A stretch of 33,850 nt of DNA from an uncultured Faecalibacterium sp. (GTDB lineage: Bacteria > Bacillota > Clostridia > Oscillospirales > Ruminococcaceae): the NCBI GenBank assembly GCA_934553285.1, contig CAKTFD010000008.1, positions 1 through 33,850 of the forward strand, written 5' to 3'. A program made the position numbers and the translations under genes. This document shows, one piece after another, positions 7,588 through 15,945 of this stretch (position 1 is the stretch's first letter; each line of letters starts with the position of its first letter). A model generated the notes under the pieces. That model ran no database searches, was not told the origin of the DNA, and saw nothing but the letters and a program-made list of their open reading frames with translations.

Positions 7588-7597
7588 TTTTAACGGA

Positions 7598-7632
7598 GGG
7601 CAGGTACCGCAAAGGTACCTGCCCTTTGCTTT
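7598..7632 (+). terminator. rpsO terminator
   Basis: A perfect 11-bp stem (7598-7608 with 7614-7624) has a 5-nt loop and is followed by TTTGCTTT at 7625-7632. Confidence 0.9.
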
Positions 7633-7733
7633 ATGTATAGCTCCATGTATCCCATGCGCACAAAATAGCGGTGGCAGCGTATTGCAGCAGTAAATCGAAC
7701 GCCTGTGCCTGCGGGCAGGGGCGCTGGATTTAT

Positions 7734-7742
7734 TGCTATGAT
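7734..7742 (+). promoter_or_regulatory. Possible extended -10 promoter of pnp
   Basis: TGCTATGAT at 7734-7742 resembles an extended -10. No -35 is visible, but a hairpin (about 7701-7724) occupies that place. The gene starts 55 bp further on, and read-through from rpsO is an alternative. Confidence 0.4.
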
Positions 7743-7797
7743 GCGCACGCCACGGCTTTTTGGATAGAACGATCCGAAAAACAAGGAGGCAGAAACA

Positions 7798-9939
7798 ATG
7801 GCAATCGAATTTGGTTCCCGCAAAGAGACCTTTGATAACTTCAAGGTCTACGAAACCATGCTGGCCGGCCGCCCGTTCAAGGTTGAAATGGGCAAGATGT
7901 GCGGCCTGTCCAATGCCAGCGCACTGATCCGCTACGGCGAGACCTGCGTGATGTGCAACGTGGTCATGAGCCCCAAGCCCCGCGAGGGCGTGGATTTCTT
8001 CCCGCTGAATGTGGAGTACGAGGAAAAGCTCTACGCCGCAGGCCGCATTCCCGGCAGCTTTATGCGCCGTGAGGGCCGCCCCGGCGAGCGCGCCATCCTG
8101 ACCAGCCGCGTGGTGGACCGCCCCATGCGCCCGCTGTTCCCCAAGGAAATGCGCAACGACGTGTGCATCACCATGACCGTGATGAGCCTTGACCCGGACT
8201 GCAGCCCCGAGATCGCCGGTATGATCGGTGCCTCTCTGGTCACTGCCGTGTCCGACATCCCCTGGAACGGCCCCATCGGCGGCGTGCAGGTGGGTCTGGT
8301 GGACGGCGAGATCGTGCTGAACCCCACGCAGGAACAGCGCAAGGTGAGCGATCTGGCCCTGACCGTTGCCGCCACCATGGACAAGATCGTGATGATCGAA
8401 GCCGGTGCCAACGAGGTGGACGAGGACACCATGCTGAACGCCATCAAGGCCGCTCACGTGGAGATCAAAAAGATCATCGAGTTCATCAACAAGATCGTTG
8501 CTGAGCGCGGCAAGCCGAAGATCGATTTTCAGGTGGTGGGTCTGGATATGGACGTGTTCCACGCCATCCAGAACAAGTATCTGGACGACTTCAAGGCCGC
8601 CATGGACACCGACGACAAGAACGTGCGTGACGCCGCCCTGCTGCCCATCATGGACCGCATCGCCGAGGAGTACCCCGACCTGACCGCTGCCGATCTGGAT
8701 CTGGTGAGCTACAAGATGCAGAAGTTCGTGGTGCGCCGCTGGCTGCTGGATGACGGCAAGCGCGTGGACGGCCGCGGCATCAACGAGATCCGCCCGCTGG
8801 CCGCAGAGGTGGGCATCCTGCCCCGCGTGCACGGCTCCGGCATGTTTACCCGCGGCCAGACCCAGGTGCTTACCACCTGCACCCTGGGCGGCACCAAGGA
8901 TAATCAGCTGATGGATGACCTGACCGACGAGCAGACCAAGCGCTATATCCACCACTATAACTTCCCGCCGTACTCCGTGGGCGAGGCACGCGCACCGCGC
9001 AGCCCCGGCCGCCGCGAGATCGGCCACGGCGCACTGGCCGAGCGCGCACTGGTGCCGGTGCTGCCCTCGCTGGAAGAGTTCCCCTACACCATCCGCTGCG
9101 TGTCCGAGGTGCTCAGCTCCAACGGCTCCACCTCGCAGGCATCCATCTGCGGCTCTACGCTGGCACTGATGGACGCAGGCGTGCCCATCAAGGCCCCGGT
9201 GGCCGGCATCTCCTGCGGCCTGATCACCGAGGGCGAGCGCTGGATGACCATGCTGGATATCCAGGGCGTGGAGGACTTCCACGGCGATATGGACTTTAAG
9301 GTGGGCGGCACCCGCAAGGGCATTACCGCCATCCAGATGGATATCAAGATCGACGGCCTGACCTACGATATCATTGCCGAAGCCTTTGAAAAGTGCCGCA
9401 AGGGCCGCCTGTATATCCTGGACGAGATCATTAAGCCGGTTATCGCAGCCCCGCGCCAGGAGCTGAGCCGCTGGGCACCCAAGATGTTCAGCATGATGAT
9501 CCCCACCGATAAGATCAAGGATGTGATCGGTAAGGGCGGCAAGGTGATCCAGGATATCTGCGCCACCTGCAACTGCAAGATCGATGTGCAGGAGGACGGC
9601 CATGTGTTTGTTTCGGCCGTGGATCAGGAGGACGCAAAACGCGCCATCTTTACCATCAAGACCATCGTGGAGGACCCCGAGATCGGTGCCATCTACAAGG
9701 GCAAGGTGACCCGCCTGATGAACTTTGGTGCCTTTGTGGAGATCGCCCCGGGCAAGGAAGGCCTGGTGCACATCTCCAAGCTGGATACCAAGCGCGTGGA
9801 GCGGGTAGAAGATGTGGTTGCCGTGGGCGATGCCATCGTGGTAAAGGTAACGGATATCGACCAGCAGGGCCGCATCAACCTGAGCCGCCGCGATGCCATC
9901 CTGGCGCTGGAAGCCAAAAAGGCCGCGCAGCAGCAGTAA
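7798..9939 (+). CDS. pnp: Polyribonucleotide nucleotidyltransferase (PNPase)
   Basis: The 713-residue product has the full PNPase layout: a first RNase PH domain with the FFPLNVEYEEK and RPMRPLFP motifs (about residues 60-120), an alpha-helical linker (about 150-230), and a second, catalytic RNase PH domain with DGRG...RTRGQTQ-like elements (about 320-460). A KH domain with the GKGGK loop (about 575-585) and a C-terminal S1 domain (about 620-695) follow. It degrades mRNA 3' to 5' by phosphorolysis and acts in RNA decay complexes. AAGGAGG lies before the ATG and a terminator sits 23 bp after the stop. Codon use is strongly biased, as expected for a highly expressed gene. Confidence 0.97.
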   Translation: MAIEFGSRKETFDNFKVYETMLAGRPFKVEMGKMCGLSNASALIRYGETCVMCNVVMSPKPREGVDFFPLNVEYEEKLYAAGRIPGSFMRREGRPGERAILTSRVVDRPMRPLFPKEMRNDVCITMTVMSLDPDCSPEIAGMIGASLVTAVSDIPWNGPIGGVQVGLVDGEIVLNPTQEQRKVSDLALTVAATMDKIVMIEAGANEVDEDTMLNAIKAAHVEIKKIIEFINKIVAERGKPKIDFQVVGLDMDVFHAIQNKYLDDFKAAMDTDDKNVRDAALLPIMDRIAEEYPDLTAADLDLVSYKMQKFVVRRWLLDDGKRVDGRGINEIRPLAAEVGILPRVHGSGMFTRGQTQVLTTCTLGGTKDNQLMDDLTDEQTKRYIHHYNFPPYSVGEARAPRSPGRREIGHGALAERALVPVLPSLEEFPYTIRCVSEVLSSNGSTSQASICGSTLALMDAGVPIKAPVAGISCGLITEGERWMTMLDIQGVEDFHGDMDFKVGGTRKGITAIQMDIKIDGLTYDIIAEAFEKCRKGRLYILDEIIKPVIAAPRQELSRWAPKMFSMMIPTDKIKDVIGKGGKVIQDICATCNCKIDVQEDGHVFVSAVDQEDAKRAIFTIKTIVEDPEIGAIYKGKVTRLMNFGAFVEIAPGKEGLVHISKLDTKRVERVEDVVAVGDAIVVKVTDIDQQGRINLSRRDAILALEAKKAAQQQ

Positions 9940-9962
9940 AAACTATACAGGCTGAATAATCC

Positions 9963-9997
9963 AAAAGCCGCTGTACTATGTGTACAGCGGCTTTTTT
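9963..9997 (+). terminator. pnp terminator
   Basis: A 14-bp stem (9963-9976 with its complement ending about 9995) has a short loop and a run of six T at 9992-9997. Confidence 0.92.
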
Positions 9998-10000
9998 GTA

Positions 10001-10106
10001 ACTCCCTCAGTCATCTCGCGGTGCTCGATGCCAGCTCCCTCAGGGAGGGAGCCTTTGGCAGGGAGGGCAAGTTTGCGGTTTTGCCAAAGGCCCCATCTTT
10101 GAGGAA
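10001..10106. repeat. MITE-like repeat type A, copy A1 (right-truncated)
   Basis: It starts ACTCCCTCAG and carries the 8-bp hairpin GCTCCCTC...GAGGGAGC, then the 9-bp CCTTTGGCA/TGCCAAAGG stem. It breaks off after GGCCCCATCT, where a type B repeat begins. The same unit occurs six times in the window. Confidence 0.8.
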
Positions 10107-10108
10107 GA

Positions 10109-10160
10109 CTTCCCCCGCTCCGGGGGAAGATGTCACCGCAGGTGACTGATGAGGGCGCAG
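10109..10160. repeat. Hairpin repeat type B, copy B1 (partial)
   Basis: Two perfect hairpins, 10109-10116/10122-10129 and 10132-10137/10141-10146, followed by TGATGAGGGCGCA. The reverse complement of this string matches the right half of the element at 24436-24572. Confidence 0.7.
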
Positions 10161-10176
10161 GACGGCAGGAGGGCAA

Positions 10177-10314
10177 ACTCCCTCAGTCATCTCGCGTTGC
10201 TCGATGCCAGCTCCCTCAGGGAGGGAGCCTTTGGCAGGGAGGGTAAGTTTGCGGTTTTGCCAAAGGCCCCATCTCAGAGGGGGCTGTCTTTGCGATAGCA
10301 AAGACTGGGGGAGT
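10177..10314. repeat. MITE-like repeat type A, copy A2 (full length, 138 bp)
   Basis: The termini ACTCCCTCAG and CTGGGGGAGT are inverted repeats with one mismatch. Internal hairpins match the other copies. The last stem, GTCTTTGC/GCAAAGAC (10286-10293/10298-10305), differs in sequence from A4 and A6 yet remains perfectly paired. Confidence 0.8.
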
Positions 10315-10323
10315 TCCCCACGC

Positions 10324-10349
10324 AAAAAACCTCCCCCTTGCGGGGGAGG
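10324..10349 (-). terminator. Terminator of pilin 1
   Basis: On the minus strand a perfect 8-bp stem (10349-10342 with 10337-10330) has a 4-nt loop and is followed by six T (10329-10324). It lies about 40 bp after the pilin 1 stop. Confidence 0.85.
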
Positions 10350-10389
10350 CGGCGTAGGCCGGTATGGGGGTTAAAGGGGGTAAGCGGGT

Positions 10390-11949
10390 TTAGTTTTTCT
10401 GCATACGCTTTTTGGTAACCAGCAGTACAGCCGCACCAACCATCAGCAGGCCGCCCACCACGTAGAAAATGGTGGTGCCCATGCCGCCGGTGGAGGGCAG
10501 GACGACGCCGGCCTTATTTTCAACGGTGACGTTCATGCCAACGTATGGATCAAAGTTCAAGTTGAGGCCCCCATTCAGCGTGACAGAAGCGCCAGTAGTA
10601 TCGTGGATTGGAATAAAGGTAAGGCCAAGGGGGTCATTGACCTTGTTGTAGCCGGCCGGAGCCTCCGTTTCTTTCAGCCAGTAGGTGCCGGGTTTCAGGC
10701 CTTTGATCGTGATCTTGCCAGCATCATTGGATACCATCTCGGCAGTACCATTTGCATCGTAGTAATAGGCACCAGTGCTGCCCTTTGTAAATTTCAGCTC
10801 AGTTCCGGCAGTGCAAGCCTCAGTAGGATACAGCTTGAATTTTGCATCTTTCAAGGGAGCCTTTGTAGCAGCATCACCCTTGTTGATCTCCATGCCGTAG
10901 GTGTACACATAGGCCTTATCTTCAGCTGTTGTACCCATACCGTCCGTGATATGATCACTATGTGCGGGATCATTGGAGAAACTAAGTTGGGCAGTACTGA
11001 TGTTGGTTGTATTAACACCATCTTTGGTGGTAATAGCAGCACTGTTGTTCAGTTTTGCAGTAAACTCGACGGTAACGGTAGCACCAGCATTCAAGTCAGT
11101 AACATGATCTTTGAGATGTTTAATTATCAGATCAACATAAGTTCCGCTGGAGTTGTTGGTAATATTGGAATTTGTAAGGTCAAGTAAAGTGCCATCAACT
11201 TTAACGGTAAGCGCAGACATCTCGCTAAAGCTAGCGGACAGGATGTTTGTAAACCAGATAGTGTAATTATTGTAATAATCGTAGGCGTGAGAGGTGCTTT
11301 CAGGCAGGGTGGCGGTCAGTCTAAAATTGCATTTATCACCGATCGCTGCATCGGTGCTCTTGCCCCAAGAACCGTCACTCTTCTCAACCTCAATCTTAAC
11401 GGTAGGCTTAGCGACCTTAGAAGTAATGGTGACAGTACCTGCCTGGGTAACTTTCAGCAGAGAAAACTGTTTGGTGCGATTTTTGTTGGTAGAATTGGGA
11501 TCAAAACCAGTTGTATCTCTGATCAGGTAATAACCGGCTTCCGGAGCAGTGAAAGAAGTGCCACCGAACTGGGTGCCAGTACCCTTCAAGTGCTTTGCAA
11601 CCATTTTGGCAAATGCAATGGTAACAGGGTCTGTTTCATTCATATTAGCCATTTTTGCAACCACATCTGCGGCGGACGAAGTGAGAGTAATACCGTTGAA
11701 CTGAGTGGTAAAATCAGATTTAGTGGTCAAGTCAGTCAGGATAGCATTAGCATCAACGTTATTGCCCCAGGTTGCATTAGAAAGTTTAGTGTCGTTGCCT
11801 ACCGTAACCACATCGCCTTTAAAGATCTGGTAGGCGGTAAAATTATGGTTGCTCAGGTCTTCCGTATCCGCAAACACCGGCGCGGCCAGTGCGCAGACCA
11901 TTGCCAGCGCCAGCAGGGTAGCCAGCAGGTGCCTGAATGCTTTTTTCAT
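10390..11949 (-). CDS. LPXTG pilin paralog 1 (SpaA/isopeptide-type)
   Basis: A 519-residue sortase substrate. The signal peptide (residues 1-27) ends in VFA. Beta-rich domains follow, with a KVAKPTV segment near residue 180 that may hold the pilin-motif lysine used for polymerisation. A Cna-B-type domain begins near FKLYPTEAC, and its E-box, YWLKETEAPAGY, is near 425-436. The LPSTG motif at 484-488 is followed by a hydrophobic helix and KKRMQKN. Sortases cut at LPXTG and either polymerise pilins or attach them to the wall. Signal peptide and last 38 residues are almost identical to pilins 2 and 3 while the core differs. It is the last gene of the locus, closed by a terminator at 10324-10349. 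GAAAGGGG before the ATG serves as ribosome binding site. Whether it is the backbone or a minor pilin is unknown. Confidence 0.9.
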   Translation of the reverse strand: MKKAFRHLLATLLALAMVCALAAPVFADTEDLSNHNFTAYQIFKGDVVTVGNDTKLSNATWGNNVDANAILTDLTTKSDFTTQFNGITLTSSAADVVAKMANMNETDPVTIAFAKMVAKHLKGTGTQFGGTSFTAPEAGYYLIRDTTGFDPNSTNKNRTKQFSLLKVTQAGTVTITSKVAKPTVKIEVEKSDGSWGKSTDAAIGDKCNFRLTATLPESTSHAYDYYNNYTIWFTNILSASFSEMSALTVKVDGTLLDLTNSNITNNSSGTYVDLIIKHLKDHVTDLNAGATVTVEFTAKLNNSAAITTKDGVNTTNISTAQLSFSNDPAHSDHITDGMGTTAEDKAYVYTYGMEINKGDAATKAPLKDAKFKLYPTEACTAGTELKFTKGSTGAYYYDANGTAEMVSNDAGKITIKGLKPGTYWLKETEAPAGYNKVNDPLGLTFIPIHDTTGASVTLNGGLNLNFDPYVGMNVTVENKAGVVLPSTGGMGTTIFYVVGGLLMVGAAVLLVTKKRMQKN

Positions 11950-12007
11950 GGAAAAAGCCCCTTTCTTTTTTGTTGCGACCCACCCACCCCACTGGGAAAA
12001 ATTAACA

Positions 12008-12016
12008 GGGGGGGGG
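12008..12016. repeat. G9 homopolymer in the pilin 1 upstream region
   Basis: Nine consecutive G (nine C on the coding strand) lie about 59 bp upstream of the pilin 1 ATG. The homologous place upstream of pilin 3 (about 17635-17645) has only short G runs. Confidence 0.7.
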
Positions 12017-12043
12017 GTAGGGGCTAGTTGGTTGGTTTTCGGG

Positions 12044-12144
12044 TACTCCCTCAGTCATCTCGCGGTGCTCGATGCCAGCTCCCTCGGGGAGGGAGCCTTT
12101 GGCAGGGAGGGCAAGTTTACGGTTTTGCCAAAGGCCGGGGGAGT
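12044..12144. repeat. MITE-like repeat type A, copy A3 (internally deleted)
   Basis: Same left end and first two hairpins as A2. It jumps from GCCAAAGGCC straight to GGGGGAGT, so about 38 bp including the last two hairpins are missing. A5 carries the same deletion. Confidence 0.8.
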
Positions 12145-12155
12145 TTGCGGGGGGA

Positions 12156-12293
12156 ACTCCCTCAGTCATCTCGCGTTGCTCGATGCCAGCTCCCTCGGGG
12201 AGGGAGCCTTTGGCAAGGAGGGTAAGTTTGTGGTTTTGCCAAAGGCCCCATCCTTGAGGGGGCTGTCGCGGCAATAGCCGCGACTGGGGGTGT
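12156..12293. repeat. MITE-like repeat type A, copy A4 (full length, 138 bp)
   Basis: Left end ACTCCCTCAG, right end CTGGGGGTGT. The last stem is GTCGCGGC/GCCGCGAC (12265-12272/12277-12284). It stands 12 bp after A3, the same tandem pairing as A5-A6. The remaining 11950-12043 and 12294-12340 hold only the pilin 1 leader and downstream sequence. Confidence 0.8.
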
Positions 12294-12340
12294 TTGTTTT
12301 ACAGGGAGTTTATTGGGTGCGCGGTTTTACACTTTTCTAC

Positions 12341-13186
12341 TTATTTATCTCCCTCCTTTTTACCGGAGCGGTCCAGGTGCCAGCCGATGGCAAACAGCAG
12401 CACGCCCAGCAGCGCCAGCAGCGGGATGGGCCACACCAGCTGGCCGGTTTGGGGCAGGGTGGGCTTTGCCGGGGCGGCGGGGGCGGCAGCATCGGCTGCG
12501 GCGGCATCCGGGTCGGTGGGGGTGGTGGCGGTGCTATCTGCCGGATCGGCAGCGCTGCCCGGGGCAGTGGGGGCGGTAGGGGAGGCGGCGGTATCGGCCC
12601 CGGCAGAGCCGGGGGTGCCGGGCTGCGCAGGCTCCAGCTCCATCTCCGGGGTAAGCGGCGCGATGGCGGGGGTCTGGGGCAGCACGGTATCGATCTTGGG
12701 GCTGGCATCCACATCGTACAGCCAGCCGGAGCCATCCCACAGGGGGATGGACACCAGGAAGGGGTGGATGGGCGCATAGCCGTGGGACGGCTCGGTTTGC
12801 ACCACGAGATACAGCCCCTGCGGCAGGTCGGTGATAGCGGAGAAGCCGCTCTCGGAGATATCCTGCTGGGCGGCTATTACGGGCACGGGGGGCAGTTTGC
12901 GCTCCAGCTGCCAGGCCAGATCCGCGGTAAGGCTGGTCAGGGGCAGGGTGCAGGCGGCAAAATCGCCGGTATAGGTATAGTGGATGGTGCCGCCGCGCAG
13001 CTGTGCATCGGCCACGCGGTAGAGGGTAAGCTCGCCGCCGCGCAGGGGCATATCGTTTTGGTGATCGTACAGTGCAACGTGCAAAGAGCCGGTTTGGGCG
13101 GCGCACGCCGGCACCGCGCAGGCGGCTGCCAGGCACAGCACCAGCAATAGGGCCGCAAAGCGGCGGCGCAGGTCAGGGTTTTTCAT
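12341..13186 (-). CDS. LPQTG-anchored secreted protein, possible minor/basal pilin
   Basis: A 281-residue surface protein. An Arg-rich N-terminus and hydrophobic signal peptide (about residues 8-28, ending ACA) precede a single beta-rich domain (about 30-150) of SpaA-like appearance containing a GLYLVVQTE strand. A flexible Pro/Ala/Thr/Asp-rich spacer (about 165-240) leads to LPQTG at 244-248, a membrane helix and a charged tail. The start at 13186 is chosen over an upstream in-frame ATG (13222) because GAGGTGAT sits just before it and the signal peptide begins there. It overlaps the sortase 3' end by 14 nt, so the two are translationally coupled. Small spacer-bearing LPXTG proteins beside a class C sortase are often pilus base subunits. 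That role is inferred. Confidence 0.85.
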   Translation of the reverse strand: MKNPDLRRRFAALLLVLCLAAACAVPACAAQTGSLHVALYDHQNDMPLRGGELTLYRVADAQLRGGTIHYTYTGDFAACTLPLTSLTADLAWQLERKLPPVPVIAAQQDISESGFSAITDLPQGLYLVVQTEPSHGYAPIHPFLVSIPLWDGSGWLYDVDASPKIDTVLPQTPAIAPLTPEMELEPAQPGTPGSAGADTAASPTAPTAPGSAADPADSTATTPTDPDAAAADAAAPAAPAKPTLPQTGQLVWPIPLLALLGVLLFAIGWHLDRSGKKEGDK

Positions 13187-14015
13187 CCTTATCACCTCGT
13201 TTTTCAGGTTTTGCGGGGGCAAACAGCAGCATCAGCAGCAACAGCAGCAGCATGGGCATGGCCAGCAGGGGGGTGGTAATGATCGGCTCGATGCGGATAG
13301 CCTCGGAGATAACGCGGATGTGCTTGAGCTGGTCCGGGGTCTCCACGCGGCGGCCGCGCACCAGCAGCCGGTGGGAGTTGATGCCGTAGGGGGTGCAGGT
13401 CATCAGGGTAAGGTAATCCTTGCCGGGGGTAACCAGCAGCTCCTCGGTCTCGGTAGGCAGTACGATGCTGATCTGGTCTACCTCGTAGGTAAGCACGCGG
13501 TCCAGCACGGTAATGGTAAAGGTATCGCCCTCTTCCAACTGGTCGAGGTTGGTAAACAGCTTGGCGCTGGGCAGGCCGCGGTGCGCCGAGATGACCGCAT
13601 GGGTAGAAGCGCCGCCCACCGGCAGGCTGGTACCCTCTAAGTGGCCCACGGCCACCTGCAGCACGCCCTCGCTGGTGCCGTGGTAGATAGGCAGCTCCAC
13701 GCCGATTTTGGCAATGGTAACGTAGCCCATAATGCCGGTGCCGGTAATATCCAGCGTATCGTAGTAGCCGGTAAGCTGGTCCGGGTGGTAGAGGGCCAGG
13801 GGGTTGGCGGCCACCTGCGCGTTAAAGGCATCGGCGGCATCAAAATAGGCGCTGTAGTCCGCATCGGTAAGGTTATCCACGCTTTCCGCGTAGCTGGCCA
13901 CCGCGCGGGACTGGGTGCGCTGGTTGATATAATCGCTGATGGTGGGGTATAACATCACGGATAGACCCACGAAAAAGACGAGGATCAGGATGATGGTACT
14001 TTTTTGCTTTTTCAT
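13173..14015 (-). CDS. Class C (pilus-assembling) sortase
   Basis: A 280-residue membrane transpeptidase. An N-terminal membrane segment (about residues 7-23) precedes the sortase beta-barrel with the likely catalytic triad His145 (SAHRG), Cys207 (TLMTCTPYG) and Arg216 (SHRLLVRG). A second C-terminal membrane helix (about 245-265) ends in a charged tail. TCTPYG and the C-terminal helix are class C features; these enzymes link pilin subunits through the LPXTG Thr and a pilin lysine. Three LPSTG pilins, an LPSTG adhesin and an LPQTG protein surround it as likely substrates. AGGGAG precedes the ATG. The 14-bp palindrome TTATAACGTTATAA lies 16 bp upstream of the start. A truncated copy of this gene's 5' end is at 15866-15929. 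Confidence 0.93.
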   Translation of the reverse strand: MKKQKSTIILILVFFVGLSVMLYPTISDYINQRTQSRAVASYAESVDNLTDADYSAYFDAADAFNAQVAANPLALYHPDQLTGYYDTLDITGTGIMGYVTIAKIGVELPIYHGTSEGVLQVAVGHLEGTSLPVGGASTHAVISAHRGLPSAKLFTNLDQLEEGDTFTITVLDRVLTYEVDQISIVLPTETEELLVTPGKDYLTLMTCTPYGINSHRLLVRGRRVETPDQLKHIRVISEAIRIEPIITTPLLAMPMLLLLLLMLLFAPAKPEKRGDKDEKP

Positions 14016-14031
14016 GGGCTACTCCCTAACG

Positions 14032-14045
14032 TTATAACGTTATAA
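14032..14045. promoter_or_regulatory. 14-bp perfect palindrome upstream of the sortase
   Basis: TTATAACGTTATAA reads the same on both strands and stands directly before the sortase ribosome binding site. An identical copy (15946-15959) precedes the sortase relic. It could be an operator or a -10-like element; the sequence alone does not decide. Confidence 0.45.
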
Positions 14046-14062
14046 GGTAAGGATACAGGCAG

Positions 14063-14078
14063 GGGGCCTTGCGGCCCC
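14063..14078 (-). other. Intergenic hairpin between pilin 2 and sortase
   Basis: A perfect GGGGCC/GGCCCC stem with a 4-nt loop lies in the 89-bp gap after pilin 2. No T tract follows, so it may act in mRNA processing or partial attenuation and set the pilin-to-sortase ratio. A near-copy lies after pilin 3 at about 15980-15996. Confidence 0.5.
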
Positions 14079-14104
14079 GGCCTGCGCGTGGGGGCTAAAC
14101 GGGT

Positions 14105-15754
14105 TTAGTTTTTCTGCATACGCTTTTTGGTAACCAGCAGTACAGCCGCACCAACCATCAGCAAACCGCCCACCACGTAGAACAGGGTGGTGCCCATACC
14201 GCCGGTGGAGGGCAGGACAACGCCGGAGTAGTTAACGATCTTGTTGGTCATGTTGCTGGAACCGGTCAGGTTAGCGGTGCCAGCCGTAGTGGTGTCTGCA
14301 GCGATGGTAATCTGGATATTTTCGCAGGTGTTGTAACCATCCGGGGTCTTGGTTTCTTTCAGGTAGTAGATACCGGCTGAAAGCCCCTTGATGTTGAAAG
14401 CACCGTCTGCAGCGGATACCATGCAGTTAGCAGCATTGTTTCCGGAGGTGCCAACAGGGTAGTAATATTCGCCACTCTTATAAAGTTTTACCTCATTAGT
14501 GGCATCACAAGTTGCATTGTTATAGAGCTTAAACTCGGCACCTGCCAGCGGAGTACCGCCATCAGCGGGAAGGTTATCCGCATACTTGGTATTGTTGACA
14601 CCAAAGGTCGCAACGTATGCTGCAGCAGTGGTCGTGCCGTGGACGGTATCTAAGGGGTCTTCATTGTTGGGGGAGTTGGAGTAGTGGAGGGTAACGCTGT
14701 TGCTGTTCGTGACGTTTGCGGTGGTACCTGCGGCGGGATAGGTTATAACATCCGCGCTTTCGTTCAGGTGCGCCTTGTAGGTCACTTCGATTTCAGCGCC
14801 GCGTGCTTCCAAATCAGCAACGATAATGCCGCTGGTCGTAGATTTAAACTGGAACTCATTGATAAGCTGGATGAACAAGGTGAACCCGGCGGGGGTCGTA
14901 GTGGGGGTGAGGGTGTAATCCGTCCCGGCGGTAAGGGTTGCGGTTTTGGTGCCGCACTTGATCTGGACCGTAAGGTTTGTATCAAAATCATCCAGCGTAA
15001 TGCCCGCAGTGTGGGTATCGTTAAACTGTACGCGGTATGCGCGGTAATACTTGTAGGCATCGCTTGCAGGCAGGGTGGCAGTCAGCTTAAAATAAAACGG
15101 CTCGTTGATGGCGTGGCTTGCGCTGGTGCCATATTCAGGTGCAGCCAAATCAGTGTTGGTCTGGACCAGCTTTGTTACGGTGGGCTTTACGACCTTGGGG
15201 GTAACCTCAATGCTGGTGTTCGCTTTGGCAAGGATCAGGTTGGAAAAGTTCCGGGATTGGTCGTTATTGTGGGTGCTGGTGGTATCTACGATCAGGTAGT
15301 AACCATCCTCGCTAAATGTAATGCTGGTTCCGTTTTGATTACCGTGCCTGTTAGCGGCGCCTTTATTTGTGTAAAAGTAAGCACGGCGGGCAAAACCAAT
15401 GGCGTTTGTGCTGTTATCGAACCAGTCGCCCTTCTCCATAGCTGCCACCACCTCGGCGGCGGTCATGTTTTCAGTAAAGGGACGGGAGATAAAGTGCTCA
15501 TAGTCAGCCAGATCATGCACAAAGCTATATGTCTGATTGTTCACAATGCCATCGCCCCATTCGGCATTGGAGAGGCGGAGACCGTTTTCGCCAGCCTTGG
15601 CAGCAACCGTGCCTTTAAAGATCTGGTAGACCTCAAACGTATGCCCGGAGAGATCCGCAGTGGGCGGGTCTGCGGCAAACACCGGAACAGCCAGTGTGCT
15701 CAGCATGGCAAGCGCCAAAAGAACGGCAAATAGTTTTTTTGCTGCTTTTTTCAT
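14105..15754 (-). CDS. LPXTG pilin paralog 2 (SpaA/isopeptide-type)
   Basis: A 549-residue LPSTG pilin with a signal peptide (residues 1-27, ending VFA) and the N-terminal motif HTFEVYQIFKGTV also seen in pilins 1 and 3. A KVVKPTV segment near residue 195 is a candidate pilin-motif lysine. The C-terminal Cna-B-like domain starts at AEFKLYNNATC and has the E-box YYLKETKTPDGY near 465-476. LPSTG is at 514-518, followed by membrane helix and KKRMQKN. A TTG two codons upstream (15760) gives an alternative start, but GGAAAGGG is spaced correctly for the ATG at 15754. Directly upstream of the sortase, it is a good candidate for the polymerised backbone. This placement argument is inference. Confidence 0.9.
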   Translation of the reverse strand: MKKAAKKLFAVLLALAMLSTLAVPVFAADPPTADLSGHTFEVYQIFKGTVAAKAGENGLRLSNAEWGDGIVNNQTYSFVHDLADYEHFISRPFTENMTAAEVVAAMEKGDWFDNSTNAIGFARRAYFYTNKGAANRHGNQNGTSITFSEDGYYLIVDTTSTHNNDQSRNFSNLILAKANTSIEVTPKVVKPTVTKLVQTNTDLAAPEYGTSASHAINEPFYFKLTATLPASDAYKYYRAYRVQFNDTHTAGITLDDFDTNLTVQIKCGTKTATLTAGTDYTLTPTTTPAGFTLFIQLINEFQFKSTTSGIIVADLEARGAEIEVTYKAHLNESADVITYPAAGTTANVTNSNSVTLHYSNSPNNEDPLDTVHGTTTAAAYVATFGVNNTKYADNLPADGGTPLAGAEFKLYNNATCDATNEVKLYKSGEYYYPVGTSGNNAANCMVSAADGAFNIKGLSAGIYYLKETKTPDGYNTCENIQITIAADTTTAGTANLTGSSNMTNKIVNYSGVVLPSTGGMGTTLFYVVGGLLMVGAAVLLVTKKRMQKN

Positions 15755-15865
15755 ATACAACGCCCTTTCCTTTTGCTTCTTTTTGGGTGTGGGGTGCCCC
15801 GCGCCGTTTGAGGTGCGCCGAGGGGCAATGCGGTAACGGGCAGAGCCTGCCCGGTAAACTGCCGA

Positions 15866-15929
15866 TATAACATCACGGATAGACCCACGAAAACCGCGCA
15901 GAGAGCATGCAGCGGTGCGCTTTTTTCAT
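15866..15929 (-). pseudogene. Relic of a second class C sortase gene (5' end only)
   Basis: Reading minus from ATG 15929, the relic starts Met-Lys-Lys. A 28-bp block (15866-15893) is identical to 13948-13975 inside the sortase gene, covering the membrane segment. The frame hits TGA after 18 codons. The block upstream of the ATG (ribosome binding site, palindrome, hairpin) also matches the intact sortase copy. The remaining gap 15755-15865 shows only a small hairpin (15837-15853). Confidence 0.8.
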
Positions 15930-15945
15930 GGGCTACTCCCTAACG

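Noticed and set aside
7234..9771. An 845-codon minus-strand frame opposite rpsO and pnp
   Set aside because: It is the antisense shadow of strongly codon-biased genes; composition is His/Gly/Ala-rich with no recognisable domain, and it crosses two real genes and a terminator.
10001..10325. Short minus-strand frames encoding GAGIEHREMTEGV-like proteins
   Set aside because: They lie wholly inside the A and B hairpin repeats and recur at 12002-12274 and 17679-18080. There is no ribosome binding site and the frames follow the repeat, so they are annotation artefacts.
11947..11976. The pilus-operator 9-mer in the leaders of pilins 1 and 3
   Set aside because: One TTTTGTTGC occurs, but on the plus strand, pointing away from the pilins, without the second copy or the TGCTA element. 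Probably chance or part of the leader.
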